A stretch of 28,547 nucleotides of DNA from an uncultured Erysipelotrichaceae bacterium (GTDB lineage Bacteria > Bacillota_I > Bacilli_A > Erysipelotrichales > Coprobacillaceae): positions 1 through 28,547 of the forward strand of contig UPXV01000032.1 of the NCBI GenBank assembly GCA_900538465.1, written 5' to 3'. How positions within the stretch are numbered: the stretch's first letter is position 1; each line of letters starts with the position of its first letter. The notes beneath the pieces are model-generated. The model was given only the letters and a program-made list of their open reading frames with translations, had not been told where the DNA came from and ran no database searches. This document shows, piece after piece, positions 1-7,884 of this stretch. A program made the translations under genes and the position numbers.

Positions 1-1
1 G

Positions 2-64
2 AAATATACAGAATTAATTGAACAAATCAAAGAAATTGGTAAAATTGTAGGAAAAGAAGTATAG
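2..64 (+). CDS. C-terminal end of a probable DAHP synthase (partial)
   Basis: An open frame enters from the window edge and stops at TAG 62-64. Its visible tail has about 20 residues ending IGKIVGKEV, an amphipathic helix-like end. A tail of this kind (ELI..I..I...VG.E) resembles the end of AroF/AroG-type 3-deoxy-7-phosphoheptulonate synthases. The position directly upstream of aroB, in an operon for the same pathway, supports that. Only the tail is visible, so the assignment rests mainly on context. The ribosome binding site of aroB overlaps this stop codon, which suggests coupled translation. Confidence 0.5.
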   Translation, partial: KYTELIEQIKEIGKIVGKEV

Positions 65-75
65 GAGTGAGACAC

Positions 76-1134
76 ATGGAATTGAAAGTCAATTTAGGAA
101 AAGACAGTTATCCAATTTATATTCAAAAAGGAATATTGAATCAAATCAATGATTATATCCAACCAATTTATCATGGAAAGAAAATAATGATTATTTCTGA
201 TGACCAAGTTTTTGGATACTATGGAGAAATCATAGAAAAACAATTATCAAAACTTTATACTGTTGGACATATCATTGTTCCTCATGGAGAACAATCAAAA
301 AGATTTGATATTTTACCAAGTCTTTATCAACAATTACTTTCATTTCAACTCACAAGAACAGATTTAATTATTGCTTTAGGTGGAGGTGTGATTGGTGATT
401 TGGCAGGTTTTGTGGCAAGTACATTTTTAAGAGGTATTCAATTTGTCCAAATCCCTACATCTTTGCTTGCTCAAGTTGATTCAAGTGTAGGTGGTAAAGT
501 TGCTGTAGACTTGCCTGAAGGAAAAAACTTGGTAGGAGCATTTAAACATCCTTTACTTGTTCTGATTGATCCAAAGACATTGAAAACATTAGATGAAAGA
601 TTTATTCATGATGGGATGGGGGAAGTTATCAAATATGGTTGTATCTTTGATCAAGATTTATTTCACCGTTTAGCATCTTATGATTCATTTGATGATTTGT
701 ATCAAGATATTGATGAGATTATTTATCGTTGTGTTGATTTAAAGAGAGATGTTGTTGAAAAAGATCTGTTTGATTTTGGTGATCGTTTGTCTTTAAATTT
801 TGGACATACATTAGGACATGCCATTGAACAACATTACCATTATGAAAAATATTCACATGGGGAAGCTGTGAGTATTGGAATGGTTCAATTAACACGTATT
901 GCAGAATCAAAAGGATTAACAAAAAAAGGAACAGCTAAACAAATAGAAGATGTTGTTTTGAAATACAAATTACCAATAACGGCGCATGTTTTGGTAGAAG
1001 ATTTAAAAAAAGCAATGGCATTAGATAAGAAAAATATAAATCAAAAATTATCTTATGTTTTATTACATGAGATAGGTGATTATTATGTCTATCCAAGTGA
1101 TATGACATTGCTAGATGGAGTGAAGGAGATTTAA
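76..1134 (+). CDS. aroB: 3-dehydroquinate synthase
   Basis: AroB cyclises DAHP to 3-dehydroquinate, the second shikimate step, in the cytoplasm with NAD and a divalent metal. I chose ATG 76 (352 residues) because AGGAG at 63-67 lies 8 bases before it; a GTG at 67 overlaps that site. Visible signatures are the NAD-binding GGGVIGD (about 102-108), QVDSSVGGK and KNLVGAF in the substrate region, and the three expected metal ligands: E183 in GMGEVIKYG, H244 in NFGHTLGHA and H261 in SHGEAV. The length is normal for the family. The gene follows the presumed DAHP synthase and ends 2 bases before aroA, so it is in the same operon. Confidence 0.97.
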   Translation: MELKVNLGKDSYPIYIQKGILNQINDYIQPIYHGKKIMIISDDQVFGYYGEIIEKQLSKLYTVGHIIVPHGEQSKRFDILPSLYQQLLSFQLTRTDLIIALGGGVIGDLAGFVASTFLRGIQFVQIPTSLLAQVDSSVGGKVAVDLPEGKNLVGAFKHPLLVLIDPKTLKTLDERFIHDGMGEVIKYGCIFDQDLFHRLASYDSFDDLYQDIDEIIYRCVDLKRDVVEKDLFDFGDRLSLNFGHTLGHAIEQHYHYEKYSHGEAVSIGMVQLTRIAESKGLTKKGTAKQIEDVVLKYKLPITAHVLVEDLKKAMALDKKNINQKLSYVLLHEIGDYYVYPSDMTLLDGVKEI

Positions 1135-1136
1135 TC

Positions 1137-2402
1137 ATGGCAATAAAGATAACACCACATAAGTTAAGTGGACAAGTTCATGTTCCACCATCAAAAAGTA
1201 TGGCTCATCGTGCTATCATTTGTGCATCTTTAGCACGTGGGAAAAGTACAATTACCAATATTGAATACTCACAAGATATTAAAGCAACCATTGCTGCAAT
1301 GAAAGCTTTAGGAACAATGATTTTTGAGTATGATGATTATTTAGAGATTGATGGAACAACAACATTCTTAAAGAATCAATGTGAAATTAATTGTTATGAA
1401 TCAGGCTCAACACTTAGATTTATGGTTCCAATTTCACTTGTCTGTGAGGCCAATGTTCATTTTATTGGAGAAGGTCGTTTGGGGAAACGACCATTAAATG
1501 TGTATTATGATATTTTTGAAAAACAAGGCATTTCTTATTTGTATCGAGAAAATGTTTTGGATTTATATGTTAGAGGGAGATTAAGAGGAGGCGTTTTTGA
1601 GATACCAGGAAACGTATCTTCACAATTTATTAGTGGACTATTATTTGCCTTACCTTTAATGGATGAAGATTCCATTATCAAAATCACTTCACCATTGGAA
1701 TCAAAAGGTTATATTGATTTAACTTTACAAATGTTGCAACAATATGGAATCCAAGTCATTAATCATGATTATCAAGAATTGATTATTCCTGGATTTCAAC
1801 AATATGTTGCACATGATTATCGTGTGGAAGCTGATTTTTCTCAAGCTGCATTTTATCTTGTTGCAGGGGCTTTAGGAAATGATGTTGTTTTGAATGATTT
1901 GAATTTATCATCTTTTCAAGGAGATAAAGAAGCTATTGATATTTTAGAAAGAATGAATGCACATTTGATAGAAAAGGATGATGGACATCAAATGGCTTGT
2001 CATGCTTTAACAATGACAAAAATAGATGGATCTCAATGTCCTGATATTATTCCAGTTATTGCCCTGTCTTGTGCATTAAGTCAAGGAACATCAGTGATTG
2101 AACATATTGGACGTTTGCGTATTAAAGAATGTGATCGTTTAAAAGCAACTGTGGAAGTGATTTGTCAATTGGGTGGAAAAGCTCAGGAATTTGAGGATTC
2201 TATGGTTATTGAAGGAGTACCAAGCTTAAAAGGTGGCCGAGTGTCATCATATAATGATCATCGTATGGCAATGATGGAGGCCATTGCATCAACGGTATGT
2301 GAAAATCCAATCATTATTGATGAGGAAACATGTGTAAAAAAATCTTACCCAAGTTTTTGGGAACATTTTCAAATGTTAGGAGGTCTTGTTGATGAGTGCT
2401 AA
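1137..2402 (+). CDS. aroA: 3-phosphoshikimate 1-carboxyvinyltransferase (EPSP synthase)
   Basis: AroA condenses shikimate 3-phosphate with phosphoenolpyruvate to give EPSP, the sixth shikimate step. It has 421 residues, within the usual 420-430. The two-domain fold is marked by KSMAHRAI near the N-terminus, SGSTLRFMVP, GEGRLGKRPL, GNVSSQFISGLL, EADFSQAAFYL, RLRIKECDRL and YNDHRMAM. These provide the conserved lysine, arginine, aspartate and glutamate residues of the active site. The PEP-site loop reads SGSTLRF rather than the enterobacterial GNAGTAMR. The ATG lies 2 bases after the aroB stop, with AAGGAG at 1123-1128. The end overlaps the aroC start by 11 bases. Confidence 0.97.
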   Translation: MAIKITPHKLSGQVHVPPSKSMAHRAIICASLARGKSTITNIEYSQDIKATIAAMKALGTMIFEYDDYLEIDGTTTFLKNQCEINCYESGSTLRFMVPISLVCEANVHFIGEGRLGKRPLNVYYDIFEKQGISYLYRENVLDLYVRGRLRGGVFEIPGNVSSQFISGLLFALPLMDEDSIIKITSPLESKGYIDLTLQMLQQYGIQVINHDYQELIIPGFQQYVAHDYRVEADFSQAAFYLVAGALGNDVVLNDLNLSSFQGDKEAIDILERMNAHLIEKDDGHQMACHALTMTKIDGSQCPDIIPVIALSCALSQGTSVIEHIGRLRIKECDRLKATVEVICQLGGKAQEFEDSMVIEGVPSLKGGRVSSYNDHRMAMMEAIASTVCENPIIIDEETCVKKSYPSFWEHFQMLGGLVDEC

Positions 2403-3471
2403 TTGGGGGACAAATATAGAATTATCATTATTTGGTGAAAGCCATGGAAAAGCAATTGGAATTGTCATTGGGAATTTACCAGCGGGAATTCATTTGGATA
2501 TGGATGAAATCAAATGGAATATGAAAAGACGTGCACCGGGACAAAACAAAATGTCCACACCACGCAAGGAAGAGGATGAAGTTCATATCATGAGTGGTGT
2601 TTTAGATGGGGTAACAACAGGAGCACCCTTATGTGCCATGATTCATAATAGTGATCAACATTCAAAAGATTATTCATTACTCAAAGAATGTATGCGACCA
2701 GGACATAGTGATTATCCGGCATATATCAAATATCATGGTTATAATGATGTTCGTGGTGGTGGCCATTTTTCAGGACGCTTAACAGCTCCTATTGTTTTTG
2801 CAGGAAGTGTGGCGAAACAAATTTTAAGACAAAAAGGTATTGTTGTAGGGGCACATATTCAAAGTATTAAAGATATTCAAGATGATAGTTTTTCTGTTGA
2901 TTTGACAGGTGAAGATTTGGAAAAATTGACAAGACAACACTATCCAACAATAAATCCTGATGTTTTTTCAAAAATGCAAGATGTGATTGAAGAGGCAAGA
3001 AAACAACAAGATTCTGTAGGTGGAACGATAGAATGTGCGATTGTTAATGTCCCTGCAGGCATAGGAAATCCTTTCTTCGATTCAATCGAATCACACCTTT
3101 CTTCTTTATTATTTAGTATTCCCGCTGTCAAAAGTGTAAGTTTTGGATTAGGAGATTACATGACACAGTTATACGGTCATGAAGCTAATGATAGTTATTA
3201 CTATGATGAAAAAGGACAAATCAAAACCAAGACAAACAATAATGGTGGAATCACTGGAGGTATCAGCAATGGAATGCCTATTGTCTTTAAAGTAGGAATC
3301 AAACCAACACCTTCAATTTCACAAGTTCAACAAACAATCAATATCAAAACAAAAGAAAATACAAAATTAGAAATAACAGGAAGGCATGATCCATGTATTG
3401 TTTTAAGAGCTGTTGTCGTTGTGGAATCAATGGCAGCCCTTGGTATCTTGGACATGATGAAAGATATATGA
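2392..3471 (+). CDS. aroC: Chorismate synthase
   Basis: AroC removes phosphate from EPSP to make chorismate, using reduced FMN that is not consumed. I chose ATG 2392 (359 residues) because AGGAGG at 2378-2383 is about 8 bases upstream; the two TTG codons before it lie closer to that site. Signatures in order are SLFGESHGKAIG, RRAPGQNKMSTPRKEEDE, RPGHSDYPAYIKY, DVRGGGHFSGRLTAP, QDSVGGTIEC, GNPFFDSIESHLSSLLFSIP, NNNGGITGGISNG and GRHDPCIVLRAV. These include the His and Asp residues of the family and the FMN/phosphate site. The first bases lie inside aroA, and its stop overlaps the pheA start as ATGA, so translation is probably coupled along the operon. Confidence 0.97.
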   Translation: MSANWGTNIELSLFGESHGKAIGIVIGNLPAGIHLDMDEIKWNMKRRAPGQNKMSTPRKEEDEVHIMSGVLDGVTTGAPLCAMIHNSDQHSKDYSLLKECMRPGHSDYPAYIKYHGYNDVRGGGHFSGRLTAPIVFAGSVAKQILRQKGIVVGAHIQSIKDIQDDSFSVDLTGEDLEKLTRQHYPTINPDVFSKMQDVIEEARKQQDSVGGTIECAIVNVPAGIGNPFFDSIESHLSSLLFSIPAVKSVSFGLGDYMTQLYGHEANDSYYYDEKGQIKTKTNNNGGITGGISNGMPIVFKVGIKPTPSISQVQQTINIKTKENTKLEITGRHDPCIVLRAVVVVESMAALGILDMMKDI

Positions 3472-4586
3472 AGGATTTAAAAACATGTCGTCAAGAAATT
3501 GATGAAATTGATCAACAACTTATTGCTTTATTTGAACAAAGAATGAATGTTGCTAAAGATGTCATTACGTATAAATTGGCTCATGATATGGAAATATTTC
3601 AATCGGCTAGAGAACAACAAGTGATTGAAAAAAATGTCAATCGTATTGAAAATGAAGATTTAAAAAGATATGCCAAGACATTTATTCAAGATTTAATGAA
3701 TATTTCTAAAACATATCAAGCTTCATTTATTCCTCCTATTCATTATCAATTACAGACACCTCAATTTGATAATATCACAGTTGGGTTTCAAGGTGTTTCA
3801 GGATCTTTTTCTGAATCAGCTTTAGAAAGTTATTTTGGAATATCAACAAAAAGAAAAAATTATGAACATTTTCATGATGTTTTTGAAGCTTTAAAAAATG
3901 ATGAAATTGACTATGGTGTTGTTCCTTTAGAAAATTCATCAACAGGAGCCATCAACGATAATTATGATTTGATTCGTGATTATGATTTTTATATTATCGG
4001 AGAACAAAGTATTTCTGTAGAACAACATCTATTAGGAATCCCAGGAAGTTCAATTGAAGATTTAAAAGAAGTCTACTCACATCCACAAGGTCTTTTGCAA
4101 AGCCGAGAGTTTCTTTTGAAACATCCTTGGATTCAAACACATGAATATGCCAATACAGCCACTTCTGCACAGTTTGTAGCAAGTCAAAATGATAAAAGCA
4201 AAGCAGCTATTGCATCCAAAAAAGCAGCAGAAGTTTATGGCTTAGAAATATTACAAGATAATATTCAAAATGCTAAAACCAATGCAACACGTTTTATTAT
4301 TGTTGGAAAACATCTAGAAACATCTCAAGATGCTTCTTATATTAGTTTGGGTTTTACGTTAAAACATCATGTGGGAACACTTTATCAAATTATGAAGATT
4401 ATCAATGATCATCATATCAATATGTTAAGAATTGAATCAAGACCATTAAAAGAAACACCTTGGGAATATTATTTTTATGTTGATATTGAAGGCAGTCTTG
4501 AACAAGAAAACATTGTTTTGGCTTTAGAAGATATGAAGGCTCATACAATGACATTAAGAGTTCTTGGAAATTATGCGAAAAAATAG
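3468..4586 (+). CDS. pheA: Bifunctional chorismate mutase / prephenate dehydratase
   Basis: PheA turns chorismate into prephenate and then phenylpyruvate, the committed phenylalanine branch. I chose ATG 3468 (372 residues), which overlaps the aroC stop as ATGA; the frame is open further upstream, but only through aroC. An AroQ chorismate mutase domain covers about residues 1-85, with R8, R25, K36 and E49 spaced exactly as E. coli R11, R28, K39 and E52. A prephenate dehydratase domain follows at about 100-280 (VGFQGVSGSFSE, PLENSSTGAIND, SHPQGLLQSREF, NATRFIIVG). An ACT domain at about 290-370 contains GTLYQI and the IESRP motif that binds phenylalanine, so feedback inhibition is expected. No visible residue is missing. 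Confidence 0.95.
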   Translation: MKDLKTCRQEIDEIDQQLIALFEQRMNVAKDVITYKLAHDMEIFQSAREQQVIEKNVNRIENEDLKRYAKTFIQDLMNISKTYQASFIPPIHYQLQTPQFDNITVGFQGVSGSFSESALESYFGISTKRKNYEHFHDVFEALKNDEIDYGVVPLENSSTGAINDNYDLIRDYDFYIIGEQSISVEQHLLGIPGSSIEDLKEVYSHPQGLLQSREFLLKHPWIQTHEYANTATSAQFVASQNDKSKAAIASKKAAEVYGLEILQDNIQNAKTNATRFIIVGKHLETSQDASYISLGFTLKHHVGTLYQIMKIINDHHINMLRIESRPLKETPWEYYFYVDIEGSLEQENIVLALEDMKAHTMTLRVLGNYAKK

Positions 4587-4595
4587 GAGAAAGAT

Positions 4596-5093
4596 ATGAA
4601 AAATATTGTTTTAATAGGAATTATGGGATGTGGGAAAACAACAATTGCTTCACTTCTTTCGCAAAGATTATCACGACCTGTTATTGATATAGATGAATAT
4701 CTAGAAACTCGATACCAAATGAGCATTCCTGAAATGTTTGCCATATCAGAAGATTATTTTAGAGAAAGAGAAGCGATTTGTTGTCAGGAAGTTGCAAATA
4801 AAGATGGTTATATTATTTCAACCGGTGGAGGAGTTATTAAAAATCCTCAAAATATTCAAGTATTAAAAGAAAATGGCATCATCATTTATATTGATCGTCC
4901 TGTTTCTATGATAATAGAAGATGTAGAAACATCATCAAGACCACTATTAAAAGATGGCGCAGAAAAACTTTATGATTTATATAAAGAAAGACACCAAGTT
5001 TATCTTGATGCCTGTGATATTCATATTCATAATGATTCATCATTAGAAGATGTGATGAATCAAATAATTCACTCTTTAAAAGAAAACAAATAG
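4596..5093 (+). CDS. aroK: Shikimate kinase
   Basis: This cytoplasmic kinase phosphorylates shikimate at the 3-hydroxyl with ATP and supplies the AroA substrate. The 165 residues are typical. The P-loop is G8-I-M-G-C-G-K-T15. D31-I-D33 matches the DxD that binds Mg and shikimate, FRERE carries the substrate arginine, STGGGVI is the Walker B-like glycine loop, and SRPLL is the lid/adenine region. AGGAGA at 4585-4590 overlaps the pheA stop and sits 5 bases before ATG 4596. It is the last gene of the operon; a 9-base-pair hairpin begins at its stop codon. Confidence 0.95.
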   Translation: MKNIVLIGIMGCGKTTIASLLSQRLSRPVIDIDEYLETRYQMSIPEMFAISEDYFREREAICCQEVANKDGYIISTGGGVIKNPQNIQVLKENGIIIYIDRPVSMIIEDVETSSRPLLKDGAEKLYDLYKERHQVYLDACDIHIHNDSSLEDVMNQIIHSLKENK

Positions 5094-5117
5094 GTGCAAG
5101 ATGAGGTTCTTGCACCT
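5092..5117 (+). terminator. Hairpin at the end of the aro operon
   Basis: AGGTGCAAG (5092-5100) and CTTGCACCT (5109-5117) form a perfect 9-base-pair stem with an 8-base loop, starting inside the aroK stop codon. The following bases (atgtttcctt) hold only a short T run. It may be a weak intrinsic terminator or a 3'-end stabiliser. Confidence 0.55.
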
Positions 5118-5310
5118 ATGTTTCCTTGATATAGAGGAAAAGGATTGAATTGTAGATGATAAATATGAGGTTTTTTATCATCCTCTTAAATCATAGCATA
5201 AAGATATGGACTTTTTGTGTCATTTTTTCTTTTTTTTATAAAATTATTTTTTTGATTATGGCTTTTTGTCATAAGTTTCTTTATAATAAAAAGAAAGAGA
5301 GGTGCATGGG
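5118..5310 (+). other. Intergenic region with further inverted repeats before the ROK gene
   Basis: This gene-free stretch holds several small inverted repeats. TTTCCT (5121-5126) can pair with AGGAAA at about 5135-5140. GATGATAAA (5155-5163) pairs perfectly over 9 bases with TTTATCATC (5174-5182). TTATGGC (5254-5260 area) can pair with GTCATAA at about 5268-5274. A T-rich run follows at 5222-5253, and a TATAAT hexamer is at 5282-5287. I recognise no known riboswitch class. The last repeat lies where a -35 element or an operator would be. Confidence 0.4.
5282..5287 (+). promoter_or_regulatory. Probable -10 element for the ROK-kinase unit
   Basis: TATAAT lies 23 bases before ATG 5311, in AT-rich DNA. 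I see no good -35 match at 16-18 bases upstream, so an activator or another sigma contact would be needed, or the hexamer is chance. The inverted repeat just upstream, at about 5254-5274, covers the -35 position. Confidence 0.4.
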
Positions 5311-6198
5311 ATGAAAAATTATTTGTGTATTGATGTTGGTGGAACTTCAATGAAAATAGGGTTGTTAAATGAGGATGGAGACATTTTAAAAACTGATTCA
5401 AAGAAAACGCCTGATACGATTGAAAAAATGTATCAAATCATTGAAGATGTCTTTAAAAGTTATGAAAATGTAGAAGGATTGGCTTTGAGTATGCCAGGGG
5501 CAGTCGATAGTGAAAGTGGTATTATTGGTGGTTCAAGTGCTTTGGATTATATTCATGGACCAAACATTAAAAATGATTTACAAACAAGACTTCATGTTCG
5601 TGTAGAATTAGAAAATGATGCCAACTGTGCTGCGTTGGCTGAAGTTTGGAAAGGTGCTGCGAGTGATGTGGATGATTGTTGTTTTATTGTGAGTGGAACA
5701 GGAATTGGTGGAGCGGTTGTTAAGGACAAACGTATTCATAAAGGAAAACATTTACATGGTGGCGAATTTGGTTATATGATTGCTGATTTTGATTTTACAA
5801 CCAAAGATATGAAAACGTGGTCTGATGTGGGATCAACTGTTGCTGTTGTACGCAGTGTTGCCAAAATGAAAAATGTATCTGTAGACTCATTAGATGCCAA
5901 AGACATCTTTGATCATTACCATGATGATCCAATTTATGAAAAAGCAGTTGATAAATTTTATTATGTTTTAGCTAATGGAATCTATAATTTACAATATGCT
6001 TATGATCCAGAGAAAATTGTGATTGGTGGAGGAATAAGTGTTAGAGATGATTTATTAGATGAAGTCAATCAACGCTTGGATGTTATTTTTAGTCATTTTA
6101 CACATGCCAAGATTAGACCTGTTGTTTTCACGTGTCAATTTCATAATGAAGCCAATTTAATTGGTGCATTGTATCATTTCTTAACAGTCAATTCATAA
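5311..6198 (+). CDS. ROK-family sugar kinase (non-zinc type)
   Basis: This is an ATP-dependent hexose or hexosamine kinase of the ROK family, cytoplasmic; the exact sugar cannot be told. I chose ATG 5311 (295 residues), 8 bases after GAGG in AGAGAGGTG; a GTG at 5302 lies inside that site. The phosphate-1 loop is D8-V-G-G-T12, the catalytic aspartate is probably D103 in ENDANCAALAE, and VSGTGIGGAVV is the adenosine/phosphate-2 region. H149-G-G-E152-FGY contacts the sugar. The ROK zinc motif (CxCGxxGCxE), which normally follows GGExGH, is absent. There is no helix-turn-helix, so it is a kinase and not a repressor. It is 38 bases upstream of the next gene with no terminator between, so they are probably co-transcribed. 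Confidence 0.88.
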   Translation: MKNYLCIDVGGTSMKIGLLNEDGDILKTDSKKTPDTIEKMYQIIEDVFKSYENVEGLALSMPGAVDSESGIIGGSSALDYIHGPNIKNDLQTRLHVRVELENDANCAALAEVWKGAASDVDDCCFIVSGTGIGGAVVKDKRIHKGKHLHGGEFGYMIADFDFTTKDMKTWSDVGSTVAVVRSVAKMKNVSVDSLDAKDIFDHYHDDPIYEKAVDKFYYVLANGIYNLQYAYDPEKIVIGGGISVRDDLLDEVNQRLDVIFSHFTHAKIRPVVFTCQFHNEANLIGALYHFLTVNS

Positions 6199-6236
6199 AA
6201 AAAGATTATACTCAAAAAAAGAAAGAGGTGGGGTGT

Positions 6237-6917
6237 GTGGCAAAACAAATGCCAATTGTACAATCAAAGTTACGACATATCGTGAAAGTTCCAGATTGTA
6301 TTTATGATGTATCAGGAATTAATGTGAATGGAAAAAGAATTAAATCATTGGTGTTTTCAACTGATGTTGCAGTGATTGCCAACTGTAATGCTGATGCTGT
6401 CATTGCTGTTTATCCTTTTACACCAACATTACAAATTACGAAATCTATTATAGAAGTTGCTCAAAAACCAGTTTTTGCAGGAGTTGGAGGTGGAACAACA
6501 TCAGGACCACGGGTTAATAATATTGCTTTAGATGCTGAATTAAATGGCGCATCAGCAGTGGTATTAAATGCTCCAACCAAAACGCGTTTTGTTCAAGAAT
6601 TATCACAAATTGTTGATATTCCTATCGTTTTAACAATCGTTTCACTAGATGAACCATTAGAAGAAAGAATGCTTCATTCAGGTGCAAGTATTATCAATGT
6701 TTCAGGTGGAAAGAATACCGTTGAAATTATTAAAGCTTTAAGAGAAATCGATAAGACTTTCCCAATTATTGCAACTGGAGGACCAAGTGAAGAAACAATT
6801 CAAGAAGTTATTCAAGCTGGGGCCAATGCGATTACTTATACACCACCAACAAATGGTGAAATATTTAAAGAAATGATGGAACGTTATCGTATTCAATGTT
6901 CACATCATGATGATTAA
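6237..6917 (+). CDS. TIM-barrel protein of unknown function (often labelled hydrolase)
   Basis: I recognise the overall pattern of a conserved Bacillota family that databases usually call hydrolase, but I know of no established reaction. GTG 6237 (about 226 residues) fits best, 6 bases after AGAGGTG; GTG 6228 overlaps that site and ATG 6249 is too far away. The sequence alternates strands and helices as in a TIM barrel: KSLVFSTDVAVI, ADAVIAVYPFTP, VFAGVGGGTTSG, ASAVVLNAPT, IPIVLTIVS, ASIINVSGGKN, FPIIATGGPS and NAITYTPPTNGE. The GGGTTSG and ATGGPS loops look like phosphate-binding turns, so a phosphorylated or nucleotide ligand is plausible. No membrane segment is seen. It follows the ROK kinase and ends before a clear terminator. 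Confidence 0.75.
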   Translation: MAKQMPIVQSKLRHIVKVPDCIYDVSGINVNGKRIKSLVFSTDVAVIANCNADAVIAVYPFTPTLQITKSIIEVAQKPVFAGVGGGTTSGPRVNNIALDAELNGASAVVLNAPTKTRFVQELSQIVDIPIVLTIVSLDEPLEERMLHSGASIINVSGGKNTVEIIKALREIDKTFPIIATGGPSEETIQEVIQAGANAITYTPPTNGEIFKEMMERYRIQCSHHDD

Positions 6918-6919
6918 TT

Positions 6920-6946
6920 GAACCAATCATTTATTGGTTCTTTTTC
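6920..6946 (+). terminator. Intrinsic terminator after the ROK/TIM-barrel pair
   Basis: GAACCAAT (6920-6927) pairs with ATTGGTTC (6933-6940) around a 5-base loop, followed by TTTTTCT. The stem and T run are both good. It ends the 5311-6917 unit. Confidence 0.85.
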
Positions 6947-6948
6947 TA

Positions 6949-6977
6949 ATGACTTTTTCTAGCTTATCCTATATAAT
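6949..6977 (+). promoter_or_regulatory. Promoter of thyA-dfrA-plsC
   Basis: ATGACT (6949-6954, 4 of 6 matches to TTGACA) and TATAAT (6972-6977) are 17 bases apart. The start codon of thyA follows at 6997 with AAGAGGTGA in between. The -35 element begins directly after the preceding terminator, so the two units are cleanly separated. Confidence 0.7.
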
Positions 6978-6996
6978 AGACAAGAGGTGAAAACAA

Positions 6997-7884
6997 ATGA
7001 AACAATATTTAGATATGTGTCAATATATTTTAGATCATGGTGAAGATCGCAAAGATCGTACAGGAACAGGAACACGTAGTGTTTTTGGATATCAAACACG
7101 TTATGATTTAAGAGATGGTTTTCCATTACTCACAACAAAGAAAATGTTTTTAAGACCTATTGCTGAAGAACTTTTATGGTTTATTAAAGGGGATACAAAT
7201 ATTAAATACTTGGTTGATAGAAATGTGAAAATCTGGAATGAGTGGCCTTATGAGGCATTTAAAAAATCTGAAGATTTCCATGGAGAAACACTTGAAGAAT
7301 TTATTGAGAAAATAAAAGAATTACCAGCAGATGATCCTTTTGTTGTCAAATATGGAGAATTAGGACCAGTTTATGGAAGACAATGGCGTAATTTTAATAA
7401 TGAAGGTGTTGATCAAGTTGCTAAACTTGTTGATTCTTTAAAAAATAATCCATTTTCAAGAAGACATATTATTTGTGCATGGAATCCTGCTGAAGTTGAT
7501 GAAATGGCTTTACCACCATGTCATGCTTTCTTACAATTTTATGTTTCTCATGATCAAAAATATTTATCATGTCAATTGTATCAAAGAAGTGCTGATACAT
7601 TCTTAGGGGTGCCTTTTAATATTGCCTCTTATGCTTTGTTTACAGCGATGCTTGCGCAAGTTTGTGGATATGAGGCAAAAGAATTTGTTCATACTATTGG
7701 GGATGCCCATATTTATAAAGATCATTTTGATGTTGTGAAGGAACAGATTTCTAGAACACCTTTACCAAAGTGTCAATTGAAATTAAATCCTGAAGTCAAA
7801 TCTATTTTTGATTTTACAATTGATGATATAAAAATAGAAAATTATCAAAGCCATGGAAGATTGGTTGGAAAGGTGAGTGTCTAA
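6997..7884 (+). CDS. thyA: Thymidylate synthase
   Basis: ThyA methylates dUMP to dTMP with methylene-tetrahydrofolate and releases dihydrofolate. It has 295 residues. Visible parts are DRTGTGTRSVFGYQ (phosphate-binding arginine loop), FPLLTTKKMFLRPIAEELLWF, GELGPVYGRQWR, DSLKNNPFSRRHIICAWNP, the nucleophile C175 in PPCHAFLQF, QLYQRSADTFLGVPFNIASYA and HIYKDHFD. An insertion of about 30 residues at roughly 88-115 resembles that of Lactobacillus-type enzymes. The C-terminus reads VGKVSV, not the more common APVAV; this end closes over the ligand. Its stop overlaps the dfrA start (TAATG), which suits coupled supply of dihydrofolate to the reductase. Confidence 0.97.
   Translation: MKQYLDMCQYILDHGEDRKDRTGTGTRSVFGYQTRYDLRDGFPLLTTKKMFLRPIAEELLWFIKGDTNIKYLVDRNVKIWNEWPYEAFKKSEDFHGETLEEFIEKIKELPADDPFVVKYGELGPVYGRQWRNFNNEGVDQVAKLVDSLKNNPFSRRHIICAWNPAEVDEMALPPCHAFLQFYVSHDQKYLSCQLYQRSADTFLGVPFNIASYALFTAMLAQVCGYEAKEFVHTIGDAHIYKDHFDVVKEQISRTPLPKCQLKLNPEVKSIFDFTIDDIKIENYQSHGRLVGKVSV

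Noticed and set aside
719..1138. Minus-strand open frames across aroB
   Set aside because: They oppose a clear full-length gene, lack ribosome sites and show no recognisable motif; they reflect the codon composition of aroB.
3393..3467. N-terminal extension of PheA by 25 residues
   Set aside because: These codons overlap aroC in another frame; the ATGA overlap at 3468 and exact alignment of R8/R25/K36 with E. coli support the shorter start.
5311..6198. ROK-family transcriptional repressor (NagC/XylR type)
   Set aside because: No N-terminal helix-turn-helix; the protein starts directly at the ATP loop.
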